From JAPPFW01 sp965231815 (GTDB lineage: Bacteria > Actinomycetota > Acidimicrobiia > Spongiisociales > Spongiisociaceae), in NCBI GenBank assembly GCA_965231815.1, contig OZ246890.1, forward strand, positions 682,001 to 746,000: DNA of 64,000 bases, read 5' to 3'. The notes beneath the pieces are model-generated. The model had not been told where the DNA came from, did no database searches, and was given only the letters and a program-made list of their open reading frames with translations. Positions 26,011 to 35,334 of this stretch are shown here, in pieces (position 1 is the first letter of the stretch; each line of letters starts with the position of its first letter). Made by a program: the position numbers and the translations under genes.

Positions 26011-26342
26011 CCCAACGCGGGGACATCTGGCTCGTAGACCTCAACCCGACAGCAGGTCACGAACAGCGCGGAACCCGACCGGTCATGATCGTTTCACCCG
26101 CAGCCTTCAATGAGCTGACCGGGACTCCCATAGTGGTACCCATAACCACCGGGAGTAACTTCGCGCGGCGGCGTGGATTCACCGTGTCTCTCGACGATGC
26201 GGAGACGAGAACGCGTGGAGTCATACTCTGTGACCAATCCCGCGTCCTCGACCTACGGGCCCGCAACGGCCGATTCCTCGAGACCGCGCCCACCGACACC
26301 ACACATGAGGTGCTCGCCCGTCTCAGGGCCATCCTCTGCTAA
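26007..26342 (+). CDS. MazF-family endoribonuclease toxin
   Basis: 111 residues beginning (TTG) with TQRGDIWLVDLNPTAGHEQR and continuing GTRPVMIVSPAAFNELTG, PIVVPITTGSNFARR. These are hallmark MazF/ChpB motifs, including the catalytic-loop Arg and the T of PITTG. The start overlaps the antitoxin stop. Because the antitoxin appears to have lost its DNA-binding half, this toxin is either kept in check by a tail-only peptide, by an antitoxin elsewhere, or is weak. Compare the intact CopG/MazF pair at 2995-3582. Confidence 0.85.
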   Translation: MTQRGDIWLVDLNPTAGHEQRGTRPVMIVSPAAFNELTGTPIVVPITTGSNFARRRGFTVSLDDAETRTRGVILCDQSRVLDLRARNGRFLETAPTDTTHEVLARLRAILC

Positions 26343-26401
26343 CCGTCCTTTTCCGCGTCGAAGCGCCGGACTTCGTTGATGTGGTGCTCAACCTCTCCGG
26401 C

Positions 26402-27256
26402 TCATCGCTCGACGGGCAGTCCGACCGACGAACCCCATTCCGTCCACGATCCGTCGTAGACGCGGACGTGATCCCAGCCGAGTATCCGGGTCGCGGTGAA
26501 CCAGAGCAGCGACGCCCGGTGGCTAAGGCGGCAGTAGGCGACCACCTCGTCCGCCTGGTCGGGCGCCGCTCCGACCGATCGGAAGGCTTCCTCCAGTTCG
26601 TCCGGTGACCTGAGCGTGTTGTCGTCGTTGAATAGGCGCCGGAACATGAGGTGGCGGGCACCGGGGATGCGCCCGTGGCGTTCGGCCCCGTAGTCGAACC
26701 CGGTGCCGGGCTTGACCCGTTCTCCCGAGTACTCCGACTCGTACCGCCCGTCCAGCACCACCAGACCCGGTTTCCCCAGGTCGGCCAGCAACCGGTGGCA
26801 GAAGACACGGGTCGAGTCGTCGCGCTCGGCCCGCTGAGTCTGATAGGACACGGGGGAGAACGTCGGCACCCCCAAGGTCATCGGTCTACCGTCGAGACGC
26901 CAGCGTTTCTGCGACCCGTCGAGCACCCGGACATCGGGATGACCGTTCATCACCGCGGTTACCCAGTAGGCGAAGATAGCGTACTGGTTGCGCCCGCTGT
27001 AAAAGACCACGGTCGTGCCTGGAGTTATCCCCCATTCACCGAACCGGTCCGCCATGAGTTGAGGGGTGGGGAACTGGCGTTCCATGGGGTGCCAGAGCAC
27101 GTCTTTCCAGTACCAGTTGACCGCGCCCGGTATGTGCCCATCCTCGTATTCGCTGGTGTCCGCCTCGTATTGGATCTCGATGACCCGTACCGCCGGGTCA
27201 TCGAGGCGCGCTTCGAGCCAGTCGCCCGAAACGAGGGGGGTGGTCGGTTCAGCCAT
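26402..27256 (-). CDS. Two-domain rhodanese-type sulfurtransferase
   Basis: 284 residues, two rhodanese domains. The first, inactive one has EDGHIPGAVNWYWKDVLW and a VVFYSGRNQ loop with Ser in place of Cys. The second has the catalytic loop YCRLSHRASL with the sulfur-carrying Cys, preceded by GRIPGARHLMF. SseA/thiosulfate sulfurtransferase-like: it transfers sulfane sulfur to a thiol or cyanide acceptor in the cytoplasm. Last gene of a minus-strand operon (amidohydrolase, MBL hydrolase, DUF2269 protein). A decayed partial copy lies at 11900-12207. Confidence 0.9.
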   Translation of the reverse strand: MAEPTTPLVSGDWLEARLDDPAVRVIEIQYEADTSEYEDGHIPGAVNWYWKDVLWHPMERQFPTPQLMADRFGEWGITPGTTVVFYSGRNQYAIFAYWVTAVMNGHPDVRVLDGSQKRWRLDGRPMTLGVPTFSPVSYQTQRAERDDSTRVFCHRLLADLGKPGLVVLDGRYESEYSGERVKPGTGFDYGAERHGRIPGARHLMFRRLFNDDNTLRSPDELEEAFRSVGAAPDQADEVVAYCRLSHRASLLWFTATRILGWDHVRVYDGSWTEWGSSVGLPVER

Positions 27257-27299
27257 CAGGTTCTAGACCTCCTAGTGGTGGATGTTCATGGGGCTCGCC

Positions 27300-27764
27300 T
27301 CAGAAGGGTTTGAAGATCATCAGGGCCAGGATCACCGTTGCGGTGGAGCGTAGGTAGATTCCTCCCCTCCGTATCCGCCTGCGGAGGCGCGTGACCTCGG
27401 CCGCCGCTTGCCCGTTCGTCCGCTCCCCATCCCGAGTAGCTTCGATCACTCGCGCCAGGGTCGGATTCTGGACGGTGATCGAGTAGCTGAAGCTCCCCGC
27501 GAAAAGGATGATCGACACCAGCAGCCATATCCGGTCGAACAGGGCGTAGCCCTGCACCACCATCAGTCCGATTCCGGACAGCAGTACCAGCGCCGAGAGC
27601 GGTATGGCCGTGCCGCCGGTGAGAAGGTGGATTACCCGGGTGGCGAAGAGACCGTGCTCCGTTCCGGCGCCCTCCCGACCGATCTTCCCGAACACGAAGG
27701 TAGGGCCGATGCCGGCTATCGCTCCGAACAGATGCAGGAACAGGAGAACGCCGAAGAGGTCCAT
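27300..27764 (-). CDS. DUF2269-type membrane protein
   Basis: 154 residues with four hydrophobic segments. The start MDLFGVLLFLHLFGAIAGIG with an embedded His and GPTFVFGKIG, then HLLTGGTAIPLSALVLLSGI, matches DUF2269 integral membrane proteins. A basic cytoplasmic segment (RLRRRIRRGG) precedes the last helix. It starts 3 bp after the MBL hydrolase stop and ends 43 bp before the rhodanese start, so it is co-transcribed. Function is unknown; the His residues in the first helices might bind a metal or heme. Confidence 0.75.
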   Translation of the reverse strand: MDLFGVLLFLHLFGAIAGIGPTFVFGKIGREGAGTEHGLFATRVIHLLTGGTAIPLSALVLLSGIGLMVVQGYALFDRIWLLVSIILFAGSFSYSITVQNPTLARVIEATRDGERTNGQAAAEVTRLRRRIRRGGIYLRSTATVILALMIFKPF

Positions 27765-27767
27765 GGT

Positions 27768-28625
27768 TCAGGCACCGGTCGATTCTCCGCTTACCAGTGG
27801 ATTCCAGACCCTTTGCCCACCCCTCCGCTCGAACCTGCCGAAGGTTGGATGGTTCAGGTGGCCGGCGGCCACGAGGGTTCGGTCCTCCTCGAGTCGGCGG
27901 AGTCGATGCTTGCGGGTCAGGACCGCTTCCCCGGGTTCGGCGTCGAACCGGTGCACCCAATCGGTCTCGGTCGCTACGACCGGGTGGTGGATGAGGTCGC
28001 CGAGTATGAACAGCCGGTCGCCGTCGGACTCGACCAGGAAGCTGGTATGGCCGGGAGTGTGTCCGGGCGTGGAGACCGCCAGGAGCGAGTTAGTCAACCG
28101 GTAACCGTCGGGGAAGGTGTCGAGCACCCCGGCCCGTTCCAATGGCAACGCTTGGCCGACGATGTTCGGGTGGTTCTCCGAGCGGGAGCTGAAGAAGGCC
28201 CAGTCCTGTTCGGAGACCAGGTAACGAGCGTTCTCGAAACGGGGCGAGATCGTATCCCCGTCGTACACGAGGTTCCAGCCGACATGGTCGGCGTGCAGGT
28301 GGGTGAAGGCCACCACGTCGACGTCCCCCGGCGCCAAGCCGAGCTCGGCGAGCCGATCCGGTAGCACCCCCCGCGACACGGGCGCTCCGGGTGGGCCCAT
28401 CTCGGGTCCCCAACCGGTGTCTATAAGCACCACCCGGCCGTCCCCCCGAACCAGGAAACAATGAAAGTTGACCATGGCGTTACCAGGGTCGTTCTCGATA
28501 AGGTCCAGATACGGCGCCCAGGCATCTTCGGGGACGCTCGGGTAGTGCCAGGCGCGGTCGAAGGAGTGGGCTTTGTCCCGGATGGCGGTTACCTCGACAC
28601 GCCCGACCCTCACAGTCGTTCTCAT
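27768..28625 (-). CDS. Metallo-beta-lactamase-fold hydrolase
   Basis: 285 residues with the dinuclear zinc motif FTHLHADHVGWN (HxHxDH), an upstream DTGWG loop (VVLIDTGW), STPGHTPGHTSF (third His), FILGDLIHHP (bridging Asp) and AAGHLNHPTFG near the end. This resembles lactonase/AHL-hydrolase-type members. Its ATG overlaps the amidohydrolase stop (ATGA), so the two are coupled, suggesting sequential ring opening of one substrate. The specific substrate cannot be read. Cytoplasmic. Confidence 0.88.
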   Translation of the reverse strand: MRTTVRVGRVEVTAIRDKAHSFDRAWHYPSVPEDAWAPYLDLIENDPGNAMVNFHCFLVRGDGRVVLIDTGWGPEMGPPGAPVSRGVLPDRLAELGLAPGDVDVVAFTHLHADHVGWNLVYDGDTISPRFENARYLVSEQDWAFFSSRSENHPNIVGQALPLERAGVLDTFPDGYRLTNSLLAVSTPGHTPGHTSFLVESDGDRLFILGDLIHHPVVATETDWVHRFDAEPGEAVLTRKHRLRRLEEDRTLVAAGHLNHPTFGRFERRGGQRVWNPLVSGESTGA

Positions 28626-30028
28626 AGCTCATCTCCTTGCCGTCCGCCAGGAAGCCGGTAGCCGGCTCGTCGGCAAAGTTGTTCCAGTCGCTCTGCTGCG
28701 TTGCGCACCACCGTAGCCGGGTCCACCACCGTCAGCCGTCCGTGGCGCTTGAGGATCCGTCCGTCGATCATCACCGTGTCGATGTTGGAAGGCTGGGCGG
28801 AATGAACGATCGCTACGGCCGGGTCATGGGCGGGCGCCATGTTCAGCGCATCGGTCCTTACCATGACCAGATCGGCCCGCTTACCCACCGAGATGGACCC
28901 CACCAGACGGTCCAGACCCAGGGCGCGGGCCCCATTGATCGTCGCCAACTTCAGGACCCGCCGGGGGCTCAGAGCTTCGGGGTCCTGATTGGTGATCGCC
29001 TCCAGCCCCACCGCCACCCTCATGGCGGCGAAGACATCGGCGCAGGCCGAGATGGCCGTGGTGTCGAGGGACAGGCTGACGGATATTCCGGCCGCCAAGT
29101 GCCCGCCAAAAGGTGGTGCACCCATGCCCAACCGTAGTGACGACATGGGGCTCATGCTCACCGGGATCCGGTTGGCAGCGAGGAACTCCTGTTCGTCTTG
29201 AGAGATGTAGAGGCAATGGGCCAGGAGCATGTCGGGTCCCAGTAGTCCTTCGTCGTGCAATATCCGGACCTGGCGGATCCGTTCCACCTCCGCTCTGGTT
29301 CCCGCGCAGTGCATCGAGATGGTCAGCCCATGGTCTCGCGCCAGCATCCACTCCTTGCGGTAAACCTCGGGTGTGGACCTGGCCGGTCCCCGCACTCCCA
29401 CGCCTAGGGTCAGGAGACCTTCCGAGCGTGGAACCCAATCTTCGGCGATCCTTCGGATGCTCCCGAAGTCCATCACCTCGTCGGGCAGGACGCCGCCTTT
29501 CTCCAGAATGGCCCGCATTTTCTCCATAGGCATTGACGGATGGGCCGAGGGCGCCGAATAGGAGAAATGCACTCGGGTCCCGAGCCTTCGGTGGGCATCG
29601 AGGTTGGCTTCGGCGTCGTCGTGCCGCATGATGTTGTGAGACCAGTCGTGAACCGTTGTAACCCCGGCGGCGATGCCCTCGGCCATCCCGAGCATCACCC
29701 CCGCCGCCACATCCTCGGGCGTGAAGTAACTTCCGAGCCTGCCTTTGGTGGCGAACCATCCGCGCTCTTTCCCATCCCCCACCACTCCTCGCAGAAGCGT
29801 GCCCCAGACATGCCAGTGCGAATCCACGAAACCGGGCAAGGTGATGGAACTGCTTCCGTCGATGGTCTCGGCGTCTTCAGCAGGCAATCGGGGCCCTACC
29901 GCTACGAGTACGCCGTCGTCGATCTCGATGTCCGTCGCGTCGAGTTCACCTAGGACCGGATCCATGGTCAGGGCCGTGGTGTTGCGGATCACGTAGTGGT
30001 GTCGGCGCGGTAGGTCTGTGACAGTCAT
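28622..30028 (-). CDS. Amidohydrolase (cytosine deaminase/chlorohydrolase-like, SsnA/AtzA family)
   Basis: 468-residue metal-dependent hydrolase. Metal ligands: PGFVDSHWHVW (HxH, with W at the middle position), ISMHCAG, LLAHCLYIS and the terminal Asp in LSLDTTAISACAD. The composite-domain ends (VIRNTTALTMD, RADLVMVRTDAL) are present. The frame is open to 30085; the ATG at 30028 (MTVTDLPRRHHYVIRN) is preferred because earlier residues are not conserved. It probably deaminates or dehalogenates an N-heterocycle. First gene of the minus-strand operon, divergent from the GntR regulator. Confidence 0.88.
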   Translation of the reverse strand: MTVTDLPRRHHYVIRNTTALTMDPVLGELDATDIEIDDGVLVAVGPRLPAEDAETIDGSSSITLPGFVDSHWHVWGTLLRGVVGDGKERGWFATKGRLGSYFTPEDVAAGVMLGMAEGIAAGVTTVHDWSHNIMRHDDAEANLDAHRRLGTRVHFSYSAPSAHPSMPMEKMRAILEKGGVLPDEVMDFGSIRRIAEDWVPRSEGLLTLGVGVRGPARSTPEVYRKEWMLARDHGLTISMHCAGTRAEVERIRQVRILHDEGLLGPDMLLAHCLYISQDEQEFLAANRIPVSMSPMSSLRLGMGAPPFGGHLAAGISVSLSLDTTAISACADVFAAMRVAVGLEAITNQDPEALSPRRVLKLATINGARALGLDRLVGSISVGKRADLVMVRTDALNMAPAHDPAVAIVHSAQPSNIDTVMIDGRILKRHGRLTVVDPATVVRNAAERLEQLCRRAGYRLPGGRQGDEL

Positions 30029-30237
30029 TCCCGATGTTCCGAACACCCGTGACGGGTTTGTCTGTTGGGTTCGAACAACATACAACTGATGGTACTAAAA
30101 CGTGTTACAGCGGGGGCTCGCGGTCCGGCAGACGCCTTGGTGGATGCTGAGCACAGGGGGGAGCCTCTTCGTGCGGGCCTCTTCAGCACCCTCCTGCGGA
30201 AGAACCTTCGTCGGATAAGGATCGCAGGGATGATCCT

Positions 30238-30250
30238 GCATACAATATGC
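30238..30250. promoter_or_regulatory. GCATA-CAA-TATGC palindrome before the GntR gene
   Basis: Perfect 5-bp arms 4 bases upstream of the regulator's ATG. It contains ATACAAT, which recurs upstream of hyuA (31296-31303), the E1 operon (35335-35362) and, as ATACAA, the amidohydrolase (about 30079-30085). Candidate autoregulatory operator; the TACAAT part could alternatively be a -10 element. Confidence 0.45.
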
Positions 30251-30254
30251 GGCG

Positions 30255-30932
30255 ATGGAATCTGTCAAGGCTAGGACCACCGACCCTCCCTCCGGAGCGC
30301 GCTTCCTCCCGGCTGTCGAACCGCTCAGTGCCGAGGAGGCGGTGACCTCCGCCCTCAGGGACGCCATCTTGAGCGGGCGGCTCATGCCCGGCGAACGCCT
30401 GGCCCAAGCGGAACTAGCCCGGCAGTTGGGGGTTAGCCGCATCCCGTTGCGCGATGCGCTGCGCAGACTCGGCGAAGAAGCCCTGGTAAGGATCGACGGA
30501 CGGCGAGGGGCCTGGGTGACGGCGCTGTCCAAGCGCGACATAGCCGAGATATACGAGATTCGGATCATGCTCGAAGGTCGCTGCATCCGATACGCGGTCG
30601 AGAACCTGGCCGGCGGACAGCAAAAGGCGGCGGTGTTGGAGTTGTCCAAACACATGGACAGCTCACACCGGGACGCACCCGAGGGAAGGGCCGCCCGGCG
30701 AAAGTTTTATGACGTGCTCTACTCTCACTCCGGCCGGCCCCGGATCCATCGCCTCATCATGCAACTCCGGGACAACGTCGGCCGCTACCACCTGCTGCAG
30801 GACACCGACCTGTCGCACGCCGCCCATTCGCAGGTACGCCGCTGTATCAAGGACGGTGATCCGGACGGGGCTGCCCGTGCCGTAACCGCTCATCTCGAGG
30901 AAGCCTGTGATGACCTCCTGGCCTCCATGTAG
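30255..30932 (+). CDS. GntR-family regulator with FCD effector domain
   Basis: 225 residues. N-terminal winged helix: VTSALRDAILSGRLMPGERL, AQAELARQLGVSRIPLRDAL, RRLGEEALV. The C-terminal all-helical FCD domain has EIYEIRIMLEGRCIRYAVEN, the metal/ligand Asp-His pattern (FYDVLYSHSG) and AAHSQVRRCIKDGDPDGAA. FCD regulators sense organic acids and usually repress adjacent catabolic genes. It is divergent from the amidohydrolase operon and upstream of hyuA, with ATACAA-type sites before all of these; it is a likely local repressor. Confidence 0.9.
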   Translation: MESVKARTTDPPSGARFLPAVEPLSAEEAVTSALRDAILSGRLMPGERLAQAELARQLGVSRIPLRDALRRLGEEALVRIDGRRGAWVTALSKRDIAEIYEIRIMLEGRCIRYAVENLAGGQQKAAVLELSKHMDSSHRDAPEGRAARRKFYDVLYSHSGRPRIHRLIMQLRDNVGRYHLLQDTDLSHAAHSQVRRCIKDGDPDGAARAVTAHLEEACDDLLASM

Positions 30933-30957
30933 GAAGGTTTCCGTCGGGAACGTCTCC

Positions 30958-31165
30958 TAGCCCTGATTATTCAGGTTTCCCACACACCGAGGCATGTAAC
31001 GCCTGTTCAACCCGAGTATCAAGATAAACCCGCCGTTCGCCCGACAGGTGAATCTCCACACCGGACTGAAACGGGAAACGCCGGTAGCTGTACTGCCTGG
31101 TCCAGGCGCGAATATGGTCGTCTCCACTCATCCTCCAAACCCCCATCCATGAATAATCGGGGCTA
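30958..31165 (-). mobile_element. MITE-A copy 3
   Basis: 208 bp, inverted relative to copy 1 and highly similar to it. It sits between the GntR gene and hyuA. Ends TAGCCCTGATTATTCAGG ... ATGAATAATCGGGGCTA. Bases 31166-31310 contain only a promoter-like TATACAAT at 31296-31303. Confidence 0.85.
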
Positions 31166-31357
31166 GATGGGATACCGAGCCTCCTGTTCTCAACAAGGTC
31201 CGGTTCCGGGGCCCCCGCCGGTAAGGTCCGGTAAGGGAAAGGATCACGAGGGTATGGTTCCCTGATCCGGCAGGCCATCAACGTTTTGCATAACGTATAC
31301 AATCTCCCCCATGGATCAAACTAACCCCTCTCAGCAGCCCGTCCGTCGGGAGGCGCC

Positions 31358-33529
31358 GTGTACCGGATAGCGATCGACGTGGGCGGCACCTTCACCGACT
31401 GCCTCGTTCTCGACGAGCGGAGCGGGGACCTCCGCCAGTTCAAAGCGCCTACCACCCCGTCCGATCCCTCGATCGGCTGCGTTGACGCACTCGCCAAGGC
31501 GGCAACGGCCTACGGGCTGGGATTGCCGGACTTTCTCGGGCGGGTAGCTCTGCTCATCCACGGGACCACCCTCGCCACCAACACTCTCATCAACGAGAAC
31601 GGCGCCAGGACAGGGATGATCACGACCAAGCATTTCCGGGACATGCTGGAGATACGCCGCGGTTACAAGAACGTGCGAATCTCCATGTACAACGTCTTCG
31701 TGCCTCCTTACAAGCCGCTGGTACCGAGGCGTCTGCGGCTCGAGGCCGAGGAGCGGGTCTTGTACACGGGAGAGGTCCTCACCCCCCTCAACGAGGACGA
31801 TGTGCGGGAGGCGGCTCGCAGTCTGGGCCGGGAAGGTGTCGAGTCGGTGGCGATCGGGTTCCTGCACGCCTACGCCAACCCCGCCCACGAGCAGCGAGCC
31901 GCCGAGATCGTGGAGGAGGAACTAGGCGGAGATGTCTACGTGACCACGTCTTCGCAGATCCTTCCCGTATGGCGGGAGTGGGAACGGTTCTCCACGATGG
32001 CTGTATCCGCATACACCGGCCCGGCCGTGAAGCGTTACCTGCTGGCCCTCGAGAACCGGCTAAGCGGTAACGGGTTCTCGGGCAGCCTGATGATGATGCT
32101 CTCCGACGGCCTGGTGGAGACGGTGGAGAACTGCATCCCCCGGGCCGTATACCTGATCGGATCGGGGCCCGCCGCGGCGCCCGCCGCGGCGGTACATCTA
32201 GGTTCCGAGACCGGCCACAGGAATCTGCTCAGCTTCGATATGGGAGGGACCTCCATCGACATCGGGGTGGTGATGGGCGGTGAGATCCCGACCACCACCG
32301 AGGGATGGGTCCAGGACGAGCGGGTAGCTATCAAGATGGTTGACATCGTCTCGGCCGGGGCCGGGGGCGGTTCGATAGCCTGGGTCGACTCGCTCGGCTT
32401 GCTGCGGGTGGGTCCGAACTCGGCCGGAGGCGACCCGGGGCCGGCCTGCTACGCGAAGGGCGGAGCGTCACCGACCGTCACCGATGCCGATCTGGTGCTC
32501 GGCTACATCGACCCGGAGTACTTTCTAGGAGGAGAGATCACGCTGGATCGGGAACTGGCCGAGCGAGCGATCACCGACCGGGTGGCCGAACCGCTCGGCA
32601 TGACGGTCGAGCAGGCCGCCCAGGCGATCATGACCGCGGTGAGTTCCTTCACCGCCGACGAGATCAACGAGGTATCGACCCGGCGAGGGATCGACGTGCG
32701 CGATCTGACGTTGGTGGCCGGGGGCGGCGCCGGTCCGGTGCACGCAGCTTCCATCGCCGGGATACTGGGCCTTCCGAACGTGATCGTGCCGTCGGTGGCC
32801 TCCACGTATTCGGCGTTCGGTATGTTCGCGATGGATGTGGGCCGCAACTACGCCCGCTCCTACATCACCCGGTTCGCCGATGTCGACACCGAGCGGGTGC
32901 AGACGCTCTATGAGGAGATGGAGCAGGAAGCAATCGCCGGATTCGAGGAGATGGGGTACCGGTCCGAGGACGTGAGCTTCCATCGGACCGCCGATCTCCG
33001 TTACATAGGCCAGTTCCACGAGGTGGAGGTGGAAATGCCCATGGACCCCGGCCAGGACCTCGCCAAAGCCGCCGAGAAGACGTTCCGGGCCAGCGTATTC
33101 CGGGATGCGGGGGGAATGCGGATGCTGGAGGCCGTGGAGGAAGCTATCGAGAACTTCCATTCCAAGCACTATGACCTCTACACGTTCAACATGCCCTGGC
33201 AGGGGGTGGAGCTACTGACCTTCCGGTTACGGGCCACCGTGCCCAAGGCGCCCTTCGAGCTCCACCGGATTCCCGAGGGCGGCCCCGACCCATCGGCTGC
33301 GCTCAAATCCCACCGCCGGTGCTGGTTCGGAGGCGAGCGGGTTTCCACCCCCGTCTTCGACGGTGGGCGGTTGCAGTCGGGCAACCGGATCGTCGGGCCG
33401 GCGATCATCGAGGAGCCGACCACCACGGTGGTGATCCCGGGATCGTTCGTGGCCATAGTCGACGCACAGCGCAGCTACCACCTGAACCGCAACGGAGCGA
33501 CCGCCGACTCCACGGGAGGCACGATATGA
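31358..33529 (+). CDS. Hydantoinase/oxoprolinase subunit A (HyuA-like)
   Basis: 723-residue ATP-dependent cyclic-amide hydrolase subunit with the actin-like start YRIAIDVGGTFTDCLVLDE, GTTLATNTLINENGA, FDMGGTSIDIGVVMGGE, GAGGGSIAWVD and VAGGGAGPVHA. With HyuB it opens a ring (hydantoin, 5-oxoproline) using ATP, or acts as an acetone-carboxylase-like acyl phosphate enzyme. The GTG at 31358 has GGGAGG 4 bases upstream. A 19-codon out-of-frame ORF from ATG 31311 ends at TAG 31368-31370 across this start, and may be a leader peptide. It overlaps hyuB by ATGA. Confidence 0.92.
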   Translation: MYRIAIDVGGTFTDCLVLDERSGDLRQFKAPTTPSDPSIGCVDALAKAATAYGLGLPDFLGRVALLIHGTTLATNTLINENGARTGMITTKHFRDMLEIRRGYKNVRISMYNVFVPPYKPLVPRRLRLEAEERVLYTGEVLTPLNEDDVREAARSLGREGVESVAIGFLHAYANPAHEQRAAEIVEEELGGDVYVTTSSQILPVWREWERFSTMAVSAYTGPAVKRYLLALENRLSGNGFSGSLMMMLSDGLVETVENCIPRAVYLIGSGPAAAPAAAVHLGSETGHRNLLSFDMGGTSIDIGVVMGGEIPTTTEGWVQDERVAIKMVDIVSAGAGGGSIAWVDSLGLLRVGPNSAGGDPGPACYAKGGASPTVTDADLVLGYIDPEYFLGGEITLDRELAERAITDRVAEPLGMTVEQAAQAIMTAVSSFTADEINEVSTRRGIDVRDLTLVAGGGAGPVHAASIAGILGLPNVIVPSVASTYSAFGMFAMDVGRNYARSYITRFADVDTERVQTLYEEMEQEAIAGFEEMGYRSEDVSFHRTADLRYIGQFHEVEVEMPMDPGQDLAKAAEKTFRASVFRDAGGMRMLEAVEEAIENFHSKHYDLYTFNMPWQGVELLTFRLRATVPKAPFELHRIPEGGPDPSAALKSHRRCWFGGERVSTPVFDGGRLQSGNRIVGPAIIEEPTTTVVIPGSFVAIVDAQRSYHLNRNGATADSTGGTI

Positions 33530-35331
33530 GACCCGAGTCCGTCGACCCGATCACCCTTTCGACCGTCTGGAACTCCTTCCAGAGCATGGGGCGGGAAATG
33601 CGATACGTCATCGACCGCACCGCTCAGAACTACCTGATCGCCCAGCTCCACGACATGGCGGCCGGCATCTGGGACGCTCAGGCCCGCACCATCGCGGTGC
33701 CTGAAGGACCCACGTCCATGTTCCTGTCGCAGCAGTTCTCCGTGGAGTACATACTCGACAAGTTCGGCGACGACCTCCATCCCGGGGATGTGATCATCTG
33801 CAACGATCCCTACAAGGGCTACTGCAACCACCTCCCGGACTGGGGCTTCTTCCGGCCGATCTTCTATGAGGGTGAGCTGGTGTTCGTCGCCCTGACCCGC
33901 GGGCACCAGATGGATACCGGTGGGTCCTTCCCCGGTGGCTACTTCCCCAACGGTTACGACATCCACGCTGAAGGGTTGATGATCCCCCCCATCAAGATCT
34001 ACGACCGGGGCCGCGAGCGCACCGACGTGTTGGAGCTCATCTGGAACAACGTCCGGTGGCCCGACGGGGTAAAGATCGACAACTACGCTCTGATGGCTGC
34101 CCTGCAGGTGTGCGACAACCGGATCGTGGCCCTGCTCGACAAGTACGGCGTCCCGACGGTCAAGGAAGCGGTGGAGGAGATGCTGGATCGGATGGAGGCC
34201 AACGTGCGCGCACAGTTGGCGGAGGTTCCCGACGGTACCTATTACGGGGAGTCGGCTACCGACGACGACGGCACGGTGCTCGACGAACTGGTGTGGGTGC
34301 GCTGCGCGGCCACCATCAAGGGTGACGAGCTGATCCTCGACTTCTCCGAGAGCGACGCCCAGCGGCGCGGTTTCGTGAACTGTGTCTACTCCTCGACCTA
34401 CAGCCGGGCGGTGGCGGGGAGCTTCCTGTACTTCGATCCCACCTTCTCGGAGTTCCATAACGAGGGCAGCATGCGTCCCATCACCGTCGTCGCCCCCGAA
34501 GGCTCGGTTTGCAACGCCCAGTATCCGGCGACCGTGGGCGGCTCTCCGGTCAACGTGGGCACACAGGTGCTCGAAGCTACGGTGAACGCCCTGTCCAAGG
34601 CCATGCCGGACAAGGCCATCGCCGGATGGGGTCGCCGCCGCGGCCATTACATCGCAGGAGTCGACCCGCGCACCGGGGAACGCTACGTGCAGACCACCAC
34701 TGACGCCGATGGCGGTTCGGGCGCGGTGTGGGGTTACGACGGCTTCGAGGGAGCGATGGGAATGTCCGGCCTCGGTTCCATCCAGCGCGGTAGCGTGGAG
34801 GAGATCGAGATCCGCTTCCCGTGGCGGGCGGTGCGCTACCACTACGTTCCGGACATGTCAGGGGCCGGTCGATGGCGCGGCGGCTCCGGGATGCTCTGGG
34901 AGGTCGAGAACGTCGGCGGGGATGTGGGCGTGGCCACCGGCAGTTCGGACGGCGACCTCACCCAGCCGCCCGGCGCGGTAGGTGGAGAGGACGGTCCGCT
35001 GTCGCGAATGTACATTCGGCGAGGGGATGAGATCATCCCGGCCCGTACCCACCGTATGGTCCAGGTCAAGTCCGGGGAAATCCTAGGCAAGGTCAGCGGC
35101 GGCGGCGGCGGGGTGGGAAACCCCTTCGAGCGGGATCCCGAGATGGTTCTCAACGATGTCCTGAACGAATGGGTTACACCGGAGCACGCTCGCAAGGTTT
35201 ACGGGGTGGCGATCGATGCCGAGACGATGACCATCGATCGGGATGAGACCGGTCGGCTCCGTGCATCCGTGACCCCGCCCGCAGACGATACGGACACCTC
35301 GGGTGACAAAGCAGATCCGGAGCGATCGTAG
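33526..35331 (+). CDS. Hydantoinase/oxoprolinase subunit B (HyuB-like)
   Basis: 601 residues: DPITLSTVWNSFQSMGREM, DLHPGDVIICNDPYKG, HLPDWGFFRPIFYEGELVFV, GHQMDTGGSFPGGY, and a C-terminal SGAGRWRGGSGMLWEVEN then GEILGKVSGGGGGVGNP, all standard HyuB. It partners HyuA and is translationally coupled to it (ATGA at 33526). The open frame extends back to 33319 inside hyuA, but conservation starts at 33526. The Asp/Ser-rich tail is unconserved. Followed by a 310-bp gap with an inverted repeat. Confidence 0.92.
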   Translation: MRPESVDPITLSTVWNSFQSMGREMRYVIDRTAQNYLIAQLHDMAAGIWDAQARTIAVPEGPTSMFLSQQFSVEYILDKFGDDLHPGDVIICNDPYKGYCNHLPDWGFFRPIFYEGELVFVALTRGHQMDTGGSFPGGYFPNGYDIHAEGLMIPPIKIYDRGRERTDVLELIWNNVRWPDGVKIDNYALMAALQVCDNRIVALLDKYGVPTVKEAVEEMLDRMEANVRAQLAEVPDGTYYGESATDDDGTVLDELVWVRCAATIKGDELILDFSESDAQRRGFVNCVYSSTYSRAVAGSFLYFDPTFSEFHNEGSMRPITVVAPEGSVCNAQYPATVGGSPVNVGTQVLEATVNALSKAMPDKAIAGWGRRRGHYIAGVDPRTGERYVQTTTDADGGSGAVWGYDGFEGAMGMSGLGSIQRGSVEEIEIRFPWRAVRYHYVPDMSGAGRWRGGSGMLWEVENVGGDVGVATGSSDGDLTQPPGAVGGEDGPLSRMYIRRGDEIIPARTHRMVQVKSGEILGKVSGGGGGVGNPFERDPEMVLNDVLNEWVTPEHARKVYGVAIDAETMTIDRDETGRLRASVTPPADDTDTSGDKADPERS

Positions 35332-35334
35332 GGG

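Noticed and set aside
33475..34842. A long minus-strand open frame antisense to hyuB
   Set aside because: His/Val/Asp-rich high-GC shadow with no motif; hyuB itself is fully explained.
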